Positions 11,714 through 23,289 of a DNA stretch of 64,000 nt are shown here, piece after piece. The first letter of the stretch is position 1. Each line of letters starts with the position of its first letter. The DNA is from Agrypnia vestita (taxonomy: Eukaryota > Arthropoda > Insecta > Trichoptera > Phryganeidae): NCBI GenBank assembly GCA_016648135.1, contig JADDOH010001515.1, positions 1 through 64,000 on the forward strand, given 5' to 3'. The position numbers and the translations under genes are program-made. Under the pieces are notes generated by a model. That model did not search any database, was not told the DNA's origin, and was given only the letters and a program-made list of their open reading frames with translations.

Positions 11714-12292
11714 AAACACACATGCTTATTAGTGGCATGCTCTTGTCATAGAATAAAGACGCTCTTGTTCAAAATGGAAACTTTGCAAACTGAAATAGAA
11801 AATTCAAGTGAACCAATAAATCAAAACAGTTCCCGAGTTTCCATCCGCACATTGTTGATTTTGGTTTTTATAATTTTTATTGTAAGATTTGAATCATTCA
11901 TGCCTTTTAATAAAGTTTCATAAACATTATTTCTCGCTATATTATTTTTACACAACGGTTCCACAGACATTCGTGATTACTATAATAAGTCACGAAAAGT
12001 AATGTTTTATCATCTCCCCAACGCACCATATTTGTTTCATCTGTCGCGGACTGAGAAGATCGCATTGATAATACTAGCCACCAAGTCCGCGAATAACATA
12101 AGCACGCTCATAATAAGCAAGTCTGTTCACACATGCTCCAAAGATACCCCTTCCATGGTGAATGACAGTGGCATGCTTATAAATCAACCGGCGGTTGATT
12201 TTAGAAATGTGCATACACACATGCCACTAATAAGCAAGGTCTAAAGAAGATCGATACTGCACATGCTCACGTGCCACTAATAAGCATGTGTA
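11714..12292. mobile_element. Candidate non-autonomous element with 20-25-bp terminal inverted repeats
   Basis: Left end ACACATGCTTATTAGTGGCA at 11717 is mirrored by TGCCACTAATAAGCATGTGT ending near 12291. Related short motifs (GCATGCTTAT, TTATTAGTGGCATGC) are scattered just outside the left end (11650-11706) and inside (12155-12180, 12218-12240). Small open frames inside are not recognised. Class unknown; no clear target duplication. Confidence 0.55.
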
Positions 12293-12299
12293 TCAGTAG

Positions 12300-12765
12300 C
12301 TTAAAGCAATGTTAGCTTTTTTTCGATTTTGTCGTAGGGGACTATGTCCGATGAATTCTGAGGCTGAAGTATCCCTATTAGCTAACCTTTACAATAGCCA
12401 ATCGCAAAGTAAGCATCTAAGATCGTTTAAAATATTACCATTAGATACAACAACAAAAAATGCAAATTTCAAAGATTTTTTTATCATAATTTTTATATCA
12501 TTGCATGTATGTATCTCATGTTTTATTAACCAAATCGAAAACTCTAATTTGTATCATTCTTTTTCCATCAATCTAACAATCTAATTAGAAAAAAATAATA
12601 AACGAGCGAGCCTTACAGTAGTCCCATATGATGTGTAACAATTAAACATATCAAATGAGCAGCGACAGAAATTAACATCAAAATTTTAAAAAGCTAATAC
12701 CTAATATACTTATTAATTAGTAAATACAAATAAAGAAAATGTATGTGCATTTATTTATTATTATT
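12300..12765. other. No recognised gene
   Basis: AT-rich. A 91-codon open frame at 12309-12584 has no recognisable domain. Confidence 0.35.
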
Positions 12766-12840
12766 AGTTTGAAAATAGTAAGAATATTAATGTGACACGT
12801 ATTCCGTGTTCGCATCTCTATTTTTTAAAAAAAAAAATAT
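12766..12840 (+). repeat. 3' part of a tRNA-derived SINE
   Basis: AGTTTGAAAATAGTAAGAAT ... GTGACACGTATTCCGTGTTC ... GCATCTCTATTTTTTAAAA matches the 3' halves of the SINEs at 47133 and 48039. The tRNA-like head is missing (5' truncation). Confidence 0.75.
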
Positions 12841-14185
12841 ATATTATTATTGAATTTTGACGCACTAGGTTGGTACCATATATATATACATACGCATTTA
12901 GCTTAGAAATGTGTTTGGTCAAGTTTTTATTTATTTTCATAGATGGCGGTAGTGTGCCGCCATACATATTGTATGAAAACTTTGAATAAATGTTTAAAAA
13001 TAACCACATAAATTGATAATGTAAATCATTGAGCGTAGTTATTGTTTACATTAATGTAAAAAAATTAAGTATTTATTGGATAGTTTCGATGATATAAGCC
13101 AAAATATATCAAAGTTACAACATCCACACGCTTGACACCAGCCTTGCAGCATATCTACAGAATCAGAGACGTCGGCTGGTAGTATGCGTCTTCGCTGTGA
13201 TGGCACTTGCTGGACATGCCGTAAAACTGCTGTGCAGTTTGGCATATGTACAATGTAATAAAAATCAAAAAATTAATAAATATATATAATAATAAAAAAA
13301 AACATTGATTTGTTTGTAAACGATTTTTTTTCCATCGCGCGTGCTCCGCGCGCGCTCATTGGTTAAATGAAATTGCGCGCGTCTTATTTCCGTCCTTTTT
13401 CACAAAATCACTGCCACATATTGCAGGAAAGCGAGAGGAAAGATGTTACACATAAAAAAATGCCTTTATAAATAACTAAACGTAATTCGAAATGGAAAAT
13501 CAAAACAAAAAATGAGATAACGTAAGGGATAAGTATTCACTTGAGGCTTGGACGGCAGATTCCTTCATCTTTCATCCCCAGGGTGTCCCCGACTCCTCTG
13601 CGCACACAGACGGTGGGCACGCTATCCTCTACCCTGTATACTGTGTACATTAGAGCAGTGTGGGCATGTACGTGCGCGGCTTTATATACCAAAGGGGAAC
13701 TGGATTCTTCGATAGTAACAAAGATTTTTCTTTGAAACTTCCCCACTCCAGACTTTTCCTTTGTTTTCCGGCTTATCCCTCTCCCTCTCCACCCGTCCCC
13801 CGCCGCCCCACAGCGGGCAGGGGCGGATTGGAAAAATATACAAGTCTTTAAATTCAAGTCTCGCCTGTCTCAACACAGATTTTTCTAGTGAGACAGGCGT
13901 AGTCCAACCAAAATCAGTACAAATGCACATTTCGGCAAGGCTACAAACGCATATTTCGGCATTTTTTGAAAGTAAGGGATTTTATTATTCATTTATATAA
14001 ATAATGATAATATAACCATTAATCGACTGACCGCGGCCAAAAAAATCGTTTCCTGTGTATTAGAAAAAATCAATAGATTCTGAATATTTATATATTTTCT
14101 TGTACTAAAATAATTAAGAAACGTTCAATATTAATTTAGTAATAAATTTTTAAATTTGCAATTAAAATCAATTTTTGTAACATCC
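12841..14185. other. No recognised gene; CG-rich spots
   Basis: 13320-13385 contains clustered GCGCGC and an ATTGG (CCAAT-type) motif. 13530-13860 is GC-rich with several overlapping frames. A 64-codon minus frame at 13245-13051 is Cys-containing but unrecognised. None can be assigned. Confidence 0.35.
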
Positions 14186-14189
14186 ATCA

Positions 14190-15243
14190 CGTTTCTTTCT
14201 CTTCAATAGTCCCTTGACGTTAGCTTGGATATTTTTTGCACTAAGGAAATTGTCCAGACTCATATCTCCTCTATATTTACGCATTGTTTCCTTTCTTAAT
14301 TTAATTGCTTGCGAACATTCCTCATCCCACCAAGGATTACTATAAGATCTCTTCAGGTGAGGTTGAACTTTTGGGATTGATGCATTGGCTGCAGAGAATA
14401 TAACGTCCGATATTTCAGAAAATAATATTTGTGGTTAGGACAAAATTTCTAAGTTGAGGTTATTTTCAAGATTTTTTTCAATATTTTCTCTAAATTTTGG
14501 CCAATTGGCATTTTTCAAATTAATTTTTTTAGTTATTTTAGGGATAGATTTCACTGGATGAAATGGTATAGATAGTATGATTGGAAAATGGTCACTGGAA
14601 TGAGGGTCGCATAATATTAACCAGTTAGTAGAGCTGGATATGTTTGCTGTGCATATTGATAAATCAACTGCTCTAGGTTTCTGCGAAGGAACATTTATTC
14701 TAGTCGGAGACCCATCATTTAGTAAACAGAGGTTATTATCATCCATAAAGGAGATAATTTGATTGCCAGATCTATCAGAAAAGCTACTTCCCCATGTAGG
14801 GGAATGTGCATTGAAATCTCCAAGAATGAAGTATGTACGAGGCAAGAGTGAAATAATCGAGGACCACAAATTAGGGGTAAAGGATGTTTGAGGAGGAATA
14901 TATACTGAGACAAAACCAATTCCGTTAATATCTGTTGCAACAATTTGAATATTTGGGAGAGATGGAAGGGGAATATTTTTGAAAGGAAGGGAAGAGTGAA
15001 GAGTGAAGAAAACGCGGCTCCCGCTCTACCATCGTCTCTGTCTTCACGGAGAATGGAGAAACCCGATATTGAATAATCAAGACCAGGTCTCAGCCATGTC
15101 TCGGATATACAAGCAATTTTTATAGAGTAGGTATGGAGGATATGTACTATTTCATGTCTATTAGGAACAGCGCTTCTACTGTTCCATTGTAAGATATTGA
15201 GGGAGTACATATTTCTGTGTGTCTGCTGTTGAAGGTGAGCCAT
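14190..15243 (-). pseudogene. LINE ORF2, apurinic-type endonuclease domain only, frameshifted
   Basis: Begins MAHLQQQTHRNMYSLNILQW. Endonuclease motifs in order: QWNSRSA, ISETWL, GFSILREDRDDG, GDFNAHSPTWG and SSDHFPI. A frameshift near 15010-15000 splits the domain (15243-14719 and 14869-14435 are two frames of one protein). A stop near 14435 is followed by further homologous sequence, NPWWDEECSQAIKLRKETMR, the linker that precedes the reverse transcriptase in this group. Similarity ends near 14190. Confidence 0.85.
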
Positions 15244-15495
15244 GGTTAATTTTTTTTAGAGAGTTAAGAAGCAGAAGGAAACTGGCAACGTGGGACGGTA
15301 AATTATCAGTATTGGATATTATTGAGAATAATAATTGGGCAATTAAGAGGATGAGATTATTTATATTATTGTCTTGATTTTCTTGATGAGTTTGTTGGGA
15401 AGCTGAAAACTCTTCCGTTGGAATGGTACACCCCACAGAAGGATTAGAAGCCTGCCCATTCAAATAGGAAAGCAAGTCATGGTGGGCTTTTTTTT

Positions 15496-16554
15496 TCATA
15501 ATAAGAAGTTGGGTTTTTTTTGTATTTCATTAATTGGCTTATATTTAAATAGTTTGATGGGAGGCTTAGCGGCAGATGGAATTGGATTCAAATTTTTACT
15601 GGTAGCAACGATTGAAAAGCTTTTTGTAGCTGCCGGGTACAGTTTAGATGCTTGAATGTAAGAGATGTTTTGAGATGCCATAGCATGCTTGATGTTTTTT
15701 TGTCTCGGTAATTCTGAGCAGGTGTTGCTTACGGCAGTGTGGTTTCCTGAACAATTTACACAGGTAAATATGTTTTCTGATGAGCAATTTTCTCCCAGGT
15801 GAGATTCAGTACATTTAAAACATCTAGGAGGGGATCTACATTGGTGTTTCGTATGTCCATAGCGACAACATCTATAACATAAGATAGTGAGATAGAAATA
15901 AAGTTCGACAGGTAAGGAGTTATAAAATAGGTATATATGTTCAGGGAGAGGTTGCCCTTCGAATGTGAGTACCACAGTTTGTGAGGGTTTCCATATTGAA
16001 ATACCGGAGGATTTATCCTGAGTTAGTTAGTTGAGTCTTCTGTCTTTCAGGACTTTACCGAATTGAGCTGGGACTGACACGTGTTCAATTATTTCCTCCT
16101 CACTTAACTCAGTAGAAATGCCGCGAACCAATCCCATTTTGGTCACTTTATTACGAGGAAAGTAAGCCTTCAAGTTGTTTGTTGAAAGAAATGACGAATC
16201 GATAAAAGAGTAAGCCGCATTTGAATTTGTAAATGATATTGAAATTTTATTCCGCCCCTCGGATTTAATTCCTCCAGGAGAAATATTAAAAATCTTGCTT
16301 TTGTGGAGAAGACTTCCCATTTTCATGGGATGTAATGCGTTAGTGGGTTCCTTATCTTGTACAAATACAATGAACGGGCCAAGAGAGTGTGGCGAGAATT
16401 TAATTGTAGGAATGACTTTCAAATCGTCATTCTTGTTTATTATCGAAGTTGGGTCTGGAGACAAAATAATCGGAGACAAGGGATCGGCCCCTTCTCGAAG
16501 TCTTTTAGAACAACTAATATCCAGAGGGTCCGGGGGCTTATGTAAATTACTCAC
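15496..16554 (-). pseudogene. LINE ORF1 (Gag-like, three CCHC zinc knuckles), one internal stop
   Basis: A single frame of 353 codons starting MSNLHKPPDPLD is interrupted by one TAA at 16029-16027. The knuckles follow CYRCCRYGHTKHQC (CX2CX4HX4C), CFKCTESHLGENC (CX2CX3HX4C) and CVNCSGNHTAVSNTC (CX2CX3HX6C). This triple arrangement is typical of ORF1 nucleic-acid chaperones in the I/Jockey/R1 group. The frame is otherwise intact, so decay is recent. Its stop overlaps a downstream ATG as ATGA at 15499-15496, opening a 107-codon frame (15499-15176) that leads up to ORF2. Confidence 0.85.
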
Positions 16555-16739
16555 ATTGCTATTATTATAGCCCCAGTAAACATAAATAATATAATAAAAA
16601 CAAAATATAAATATATATCAACTAGATCAAGGGAGTCGTATTCCCCGATACGAACTCCCTTTATATGAAACGTACAACAAAAATTAAATTGCTTATCTGA
16701 GCGCTTATAGAAGCGCGTAGAACTGTAGAACTGCAACAA

Positions 16740-17360
16740 TACGGAGCGCTAACACTGGTACACACAGGAACTACCGGACGCGTCGAATGCTACGATCGAA
16801 CTCTAAAGACAAGTCTGTTTATTAAAATTTCGGGGGAAGAACATTTTGTCTAAGCTCGAGCGGTGCTGACGAGTGCGGCCCTGCGTCGGGGTGGGATTTC
16901 CATGCAAGAGCCTCGCATTTTTCAGGATTTCCTTCCACAAAGAGATTTGCGCCCCCCGCCCCCCGCCGCCCCCCCGGGAAAGTTTCGGATTCCCGGGAAA
17001 GCTTTTGTGAGATTTCCATTGTGAGCCGCCTGCAGATATCGGAGAATGTCTTTAATGGAATGTTTCCTCGCCGGCGCATTGTTATATTTCGCGATTTAAA
17101 AAAGGTTCATTCATTTCCACGGCACATTTACATTTTTAAGTCGAATATTCCGAGACCCTGTCGGTCCCGCCTAAAAGGTATGATAATATTCTTCGCGACA
17201 ACTTTTATCCGTGTTGCTGCTTTTAATATCTTATTTTAAGGGCTGCACGGGGAAGAGCGGTAAGATGATTGGAGGAGAATAATTTGAAATAGCCTGGACC
17301 AACAAGAGAGCAGGCAGGCTGTAAAAATATATTAAGGAAAAAAAATCTAAATTAAATGTA
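16740..17360. other. GC-rich unassigned stretch
   Basis: 16840-17080 is C/G-rich with an 85-codon minus frame of no recognisable family. A stem-loop AGGGAGTCGTAT/ATACGAACTCCCT lies just before it at about 16629-16662. Nothing else. Confidence 0.35.
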
Positions 17361-17600
17361 TATTTATTTATTTGTTTACGCCCATTAGGTATAGGCTTTT
17401 ACATAAAGAATATAATATAAATTTCAAAAAACACGTACATTAAACAATATTTGTATAGCACCAAAACATGAGTATAAAAATTAAATTATAAAGTAAAGAG
17501 CAGCAATGTGTATAGGCTTTTACATAAAAAATATAACATAAAATTAAAATGAATATACATTAAACAATATAAGTTATAAGTAGCAAATTATAAAAGTATC
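17360..17600. repeat. LINE-tail-like repeat, two partial copies
   Basis: TATAGGCTTTTACATAAA recurs at about 17391 and 17511 with similar following sequence (ACATTAAACAATAT), about 115 bp apart. It also resembles 2500-2600. Confidence 0.5.
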
Positions 17601-17671
17601 AGGAATTGCAATTTCATAATATCTGACAGAATATTATGAAATATTAAAATCTAAATGATATGTTGATTAAT

Positions 17672-18138
17672 GAAGATATATTATAGATAGCTCATAGAAA
17701 AGAAGCTATATTTTTATAGAGGAAAGAAGGTATGGAAGTCTTTTTGAGTGCTCATAGGGCTTATATAGGGCAATGTGATGTTCACCATTTCCACCCATGA
17801 TAGACTGCCACGTCTATCAATTTTTTGGAAGTTGTAAATATGTTGTATTTTTACTACCGCCACCTGCAGTCCAAAGCTTTTTCATTCCCATAATTGGAAA
17901 AAATACAACTCACATACGAAACAAGTTGTGTACGTTAAACGTATATGCAACATGCAAAAATTTTAATTATATGGCAGTCTTTCATGAGTGGAAATGGTGA
18001 ATCTTACATTGTGTAAAGCGATCACTTAAGCCAACCGTACGACAGGCCGTAAGTCGTAAGCCCTAAGAAAAAGACTTCCATACCTACTTTCCCATAAAAA
18101 ATATAATTTCGTCTCTGTGAGACATCTATAATGTATCT
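17672..18138. mobile_element. Foldback element, arms of about 130 bp
   Basis: Inner arms TTCACCATTTCCAC (from 17781) and GTGGAAATGGTGAA (ending 18001) pair. Further out GGTATGGAAGTCTTTTT pairs with AAAAAGACTTCCATACC, and TTATAGATAGCTCA/TGAGACATCTATAA pair outermost. No protein is encoded; an open frame at 17797-18000 crosses the spacer and is not real. Confidence 0.8.
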
Positions 18139-18758
18139 TAAAAAAAAAACTATTTGGTATGACTCCTCAAATATACGTACCTAATAGTAATAAAAACAGA
18201 CCATTTTAACACTCATAAATTTACAAGTATGTGTTTATTGCCACGTAGACGTGGCTACATAGCAAAATGGCCGCTGTACGCTCAGGTCAAGCGGGTTCGC
18301 TGAAGACAGCGCAGAGTTCGCACGCGAATGAGGGTCAGATAGGTGCTGAAATAGCTGTTGGCGTGTTTTTGCCTTAATGGTGATCCTGGCACAATGATTG
18401 TTGAATTAATGCGACTAATCCATCTCCAGCCTGCGACAGCGCGAGCACTCCATCACAAGTCTGTATGGCGGGACGGAAGTACCTGCCTTGTAAGAGTTTC
18501 AACAAATTACTCCCTGGTGATGCTGGCTCCAGCAGTAGCGATGAACTATTCAAAAATATCACCTATTCATCATTATGATTTTTCATCCCAGGAATACTTT
18601 TTGTACTTCTCAAGTTCTCTCATTTAATTCAACAGACTTCTGAGAGCAACAAGATCACACCGCCTCTTTCATATTCCTAAAGCTGGCACCAACTCTGTAT
18701 TACGCTCACCCTTAGTGGAAATGTGCCGAGTTCTTAACGTCTTGTTCATCGATATCGA
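18139..18758. other. No recognised gene
   Basis: 18236-18600 is GC-richer with a 89-codon plus frame that I cannot assign. CCACGTAGACGTGG at 18241-18254 is a small hairpin. Confidence 0.35.
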
Positions 18759-19236
18759 TATATAGAGTGTGACAGAGCTAGTCCACAATACCATACAGTG
18801 GATTCCTGTCTTGATTATGAGTCGAAAATGTTCAAGCAACCATGATCTAATATCAATAGTTATGCGATATCAAAGTTTGCATTTTTTTTTCAATATTTCT
18901 GACTTATTTTTTAGAAAATGTTAAAATATCATTACAGTAACTTATATCGAATTCAAATTCATTCATTTCGATTAAAGGTAAATAAAATAATAAAAACCCT
19001 GAAAATTTTTCAATTGGAATTGGAAGGTTTTTATCATTTTATTTGACTTGTATTAAAGGGAATGAATTTTCCATATTAGATATAATTATTGTAATGATAG
19101 TCCAGGGTTTTGCAAAAAATAAGTCAGAAATATTGAAAAAAGAAATGCGAACTTTGATGTCGCATATCTCCTTACTATAGATATAAGGTCATGGTTGCTT
19201 GAAAATTTTCGACTAGCTCTGTTACACCTTGTATAT
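18759..19236. mobile_element. Foldback MITE, arms of about 150 bp
   Basis: Left end TATAGAGTGTGACAGAGCTA and right end TAGCTCTGTTACACCTTGTA are inverted; inside them TCGAAAATGTTCAAGCAACC pairs with its mirror, then TCAATATTTCTGACTTATTTT pairs as well. Related sequence occurs inside 58735-59230 and as fragments near 8 and 48.5 kb. Non-coding. Confidence 0.8.
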
Positions 19237-19886
19237 TCTTATTGAAACTAAGTCAATTTAAAAGTAAAAAAAGAATCCGAGTAAATATTATTTCGCGTTG
19301 CAAAATTTAATCGATATTCAGATAAGTACATAATCCTGTGACGTTTTTTGTTTAATATTATCACTTATTTCATTATCTTTTTATATACTATTATTCACTT
19401 ATTGCGCTCTTTTTTAATCATTTACTGTTGTCTTCATGTCTATCATATTGTAAAGAGTCGATAAAAGAGATTAGGTACTGTAGTGATCATCACCTCACTA
19501 ATAAGGATTACTATAAGGTAAAAAGGTATAACACTGGCTCACTATTACTCTCAGCCCCGAACGCAGGCGTCTATCCAACTCGCGGTGTTTCGTACAAACA
19601 ACTGCCCGCATATCCGGTTGACACCCACCCCCTCTACTAAGAATACATGAGACAATGTTGGTTATAACTGGTTTCATTTTGGGGGTTATACAATATATAA
19701 AATTCAGGGTATTAAAAACGTTCTTCTGTTATAAAACGTCAATATATAATGGTTGGCCAAAACATAAAAATAATAAATTCAAAAGTGCTAGTTGCTTACA
19801 ATACAAAAAAATAAATATGGTTATATGTCTAAAATGCAAAATAAAGCTAGACAAGGCAGAATACTACATTACCTTCCCAAACAAAA

Positions 19887-22859
19887 ATGGCTTTCTCATG
19901 TATAAATAATTTAGATACAATAAAGCAAATAAAAACCGACACGCTAGACTGTGCCTCTAAATGCTCACTTTCATTTAACAGGCAATACAACATAAAAATA
20001 CTTAATCTGAACATCCGATCGCTAGAAAAAAACTTTGACAATTTATTAATATTCCTAACTGACACCAACATGGAATTTGACATAATAATCCTGACTGAGT
20101 GTTGGACGACAGACAACACCATACTCAGACCCATTAACAATTATGAACCATTCAGGACAGAAATTTCTCAAAACAGATCGGATGGTGTTGTTGTATATAT
20201 AAATAAACAAGTAAAAAACGTCACTATCTATGAACCTACCTTATTACATGCAAATTGTTTAAAAATAATAATTAACAACACCCTTGCAATACTAGCTATC
20301 TACAGATCGCCTAGCAACGCATGTATTACGGAATTTATTAACTCACTAGAAGAAAACATACATAACATTAACATTTATCAGACTTGTATTATAGCGGGTG
20401 ACATCAATATCAACACTATTGGTCTCAAACACAAACAAGCACACGAATACGAGTGTCTAATGTCAGCATATGGCTATCTTGAAACAATAAGCGTAGCAAC
20501 ACGGGAAAACAGAGAGTCAGGTTCTTGTCTTGACCACATATATGTAAAATCAAAACTAAGCATACAGACTGCTGTCATTAAATCAACAATTACCGACCAT
20601 TACAGCACTGTGCTAGGGCTACACGGCAATACCACAAAACTACAAAGTAAGCAACATCTAACAAAAACCCAACAAATAAACTTCGAAGAACTTAAAACTG
20701 ATCTAATTACAGAAAGCTGGATAGACGTATTAAAAGAAAAACAAACGGATGTAGCTTTATCTAGATTCTTAAACACTCTTAATAAACATATTGAAAAAAA
20801 TACTACCTCTTATGTTAGAAAAATAAATAAATGTATAAAACCCTGGATAACACCGAATATAATTAAATGCACTCACAAACGTGACCAACTTCATCAGCAA
20901 GTAAAAAAACATCCATTCAACCATTCACTATATCAGTATTATAAAAGATACCGTAATATATGTAACAACATAATAAAAAAAAGGAAAGAACAACACTACA
21001 AACAAAAAATCGAACAAAACAATAATACTAAAAACATATGGAATGTCGTAAAAGAATTAAATGGTATTGAAACACATAAAAAAAGTAACATTAATACTTT
21101 GGTACACAACAACACTACCATCACTGATAAGAAAGAAATAGCAGATAAACTAAACCTTCACTTCTCCACAATTGGTGAAACACTAGCGCGTAAAGTATTA
21201 AATAAATACAAACAGCAGTCACACTATAATAATATAAAAACTAACGGACCCAATCTCCCCAAATTTGAGATCTCCCCTATCTGTTACAAAGATGTGGAAA
21301 AAATAGTAGATGACCTGAACATAGACTGCTCTCCAGGCCCGGACGGAATATCCGCTAGAGTAATTAAATCGTTCAAAGAAATATTACTAAAACCTATAGT
21401 TCATATATTTAATTTAAGCATCACAAAAGGTATTTTCCCGTCCCAACTAAAAACGGCTAAAATCACACCCGTACATAAAGCTGGCAATAAAGACGATCCA
21501 AATAACTACCGACCTATATCCATCCTAAATTTACTATCTAAGCTGCTAGAGAAATGTGTTTGTAATCAATTCACCAACTTTTTAGAAAAAAATCAAATTT
21601 TAGCCAACAACCAGTTTGGATTTAGAAAAAAATCGGGGTACACAAGAAGCAATACAGGAAGTTATTGGTTATATTTCAGACAAACTTGACAATAATAAAA
21701 AATGTATAGCAATAGCACTAGACTTGACGAAAGCTTTTGACACAGTTTCACATGAAAAAATGCTTCACAAACTAAAACAGACTGGACTTTCGGAAGCAAG
21801 TTACAACTGGTTCAAAACTTACCTTACAGACAGAACACAATTTACACAACTTGACAAAACTAAAAAGTGACGAACATTACATCAAATACGGAGTCCCTCA
21901 AGGAAGTACACTAGGACCTGTTTTATTCCTCCTATACATAAACGATTTATGCAAGCTAACAACGGGGGGGAAAGTAGTTACTTTTGCAGACGATACAATA
22001 CTCCTGTTCCACGCTTCATCATGGGATCTTGTTTTCAAAGCAGCTGAACTGGGTTGCAACATAGTAAAACACTGGCTGGAAAATAATTTGCTAACAGTCA
22101 ATCTCAAAAAAAAATAAGTATTTGACATTCAGCATAGATAAAAGAGGGCAGCCATCTAGCGATTTAAAATTGACTATGCATGATTGCCAACACCAAAACT
22201 GTGATTGCACCCCCTTGGAAAATGCAGATAGTGTGAAATACTTGGGAATCATAATAGACAGGCACCTAAACTGGAAACTTCACATTGAACTATTATCGGG
22301 AAAACTTTTAAAACTCATTTACCTTTTTAAATCCATACGTAATATTTTTAATAAACAGCAACTCAAAACTATCTATTATGCTCTTGCCCAGTCATTTTTG
22401 AACTATGCGATTCCAAGTTGGGGAGGTACTTACAAAACCACATTAAAACCAGCTATAACGGCACAAAAAACCTTGCTCCGAGTCATTAATAAGAAACCAT
22501 TTACATACCAATCAGACAGACTATTCAGAGAATTTAATGTACTGGACGTTAGACAGCTGTTCGTTAAGTCTACCCTCATCTTCTACATCAAAAACACAAA
22601 CCACCTAACAGCAACCAGTAACTCGCATTCACATAATACTAGACAAGCATTACGAAACCTTGACGAAATACCAAAAACTAAGACAACACACGGACAGAAA
22701 AATTACTCATACATAGGGCCTAAAATATTTAACATATTTAAAACAGACTTCCCGGAAATCAGAATATACTCAATTAATAAAATAAAAGCTTTAGCAAACA
22801 ACTGGCTTACCTCCAAAGGTAGAACAGCAACTGAAAATTTACTTACTGTAATTGCGTAA
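19887..22859 (+). pseudogene. LINE ORF2: APE endonuclease + reverse transcriptase, three frameshifts
   Basis: Starts MAFSCINNLDTIKQI. Endonuclease motifs: LNLNIRSLEKN, ILTECWTTD, IAGDININT, SCLDHIYV and ITDHYSTV. Reverse-transcriptase motifs follow: SPGPDGISARVI, ITPVHKAGNKDDPNNYRPIS, NNQFGFRKKSG, ALDLTKAFDTVSHE, YGVPQGSTLGPVLFLLYIN and the catalytic FADDT near 22000, then YLGIIID and a C-terminal thumb region. Frames break at about 21637 (a run of G), 21861 and 22105 (a run of nine A). Reading through the breaks gives roughly 990 residues, a normal ORF2 length. All catalytic motifs survive, so this is a young copy, or its breaks are partly sequencing errors. Confidence 0.87.
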
Positions 22860-23111
22860 TAATGTCTTTAAATAAAAATATATACCTATATAAATTAATT
22901 AATTAATTAAGGAAAATAAAAAATAATCTTAAACAAAACTTTAACCCTTTTTACATTAAACAATTATTCTACACATATTTACACTTGGACTTATGACTAA
23001 CTCAACTTTCACTAACATTCCACTTGATACTCTATAGATACATAATAACTACCTTATGAAAATAAATACTACTGATGAACTCGAAAAAATATTATAATTG
23101 TGTGCTATAAC

Positions 23112-23146
23112 GCCACTCTGGGACAGGCGTAGCCTAGTAGAGTGGC
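23112..23146 (+). other. Stem-loop in LINE 3' UTR
   Basis: GCCACTCT at 23112-23119 pairs with AGAGTGGC at 23139-23146, and AGGC GTA GCCT pairs inside. Terminal 3' hairpins are known to be recognised by the reverse transcriptase in several LINE groups; here that role is inferred. Confidence 0.7.
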
Positions 23147-23289
23147 ATAATCCACAAATTAAACAAAACAAAAAAATGTGTAAATTATCTTATGTTTTAT
23201 CTTATGTTTTATTGTTTAATTAGTATTAAGTATCTTATTTGTAAACAAGGATTTTTAAATAAATAATAATAATAAATAATAATATAATA

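Larger units (their letters stand above)
14190..16554 (-). mobile_element. Non-LTR retrotransposon (I/Jockey/R1-like), ORF1 + endonuclease, reverse transcriptase missing
   Basis: Transcribed leftwards: ORF1 (16554-15496) with three zinc knuckles, then ORF2 (from 15243) with an APE-type endonuclease and the start of the linker, ending near 14190. The element stops before any reverse-transcriptase motif. LINE copies normally lose the 5' end, so loss of the 3' end implies a later deletion or rearrangement. The 5' boundary lies somewhere past 16554 and is not sharp. Confidence 0.85.

Noticed and set aside
13051..13245. Cys-rich minus-strand frame
   Set aside because: Cysteine spacing does not fit a known finger and there is no supporting context.
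16822..17079. 85-codon minus-strand frame in a C-rich stretch
   Set aside because: Composition-driven (poly-Pro/Gly antisense) with no motif; cannot be linked to the neighbouring LINE ORF1.
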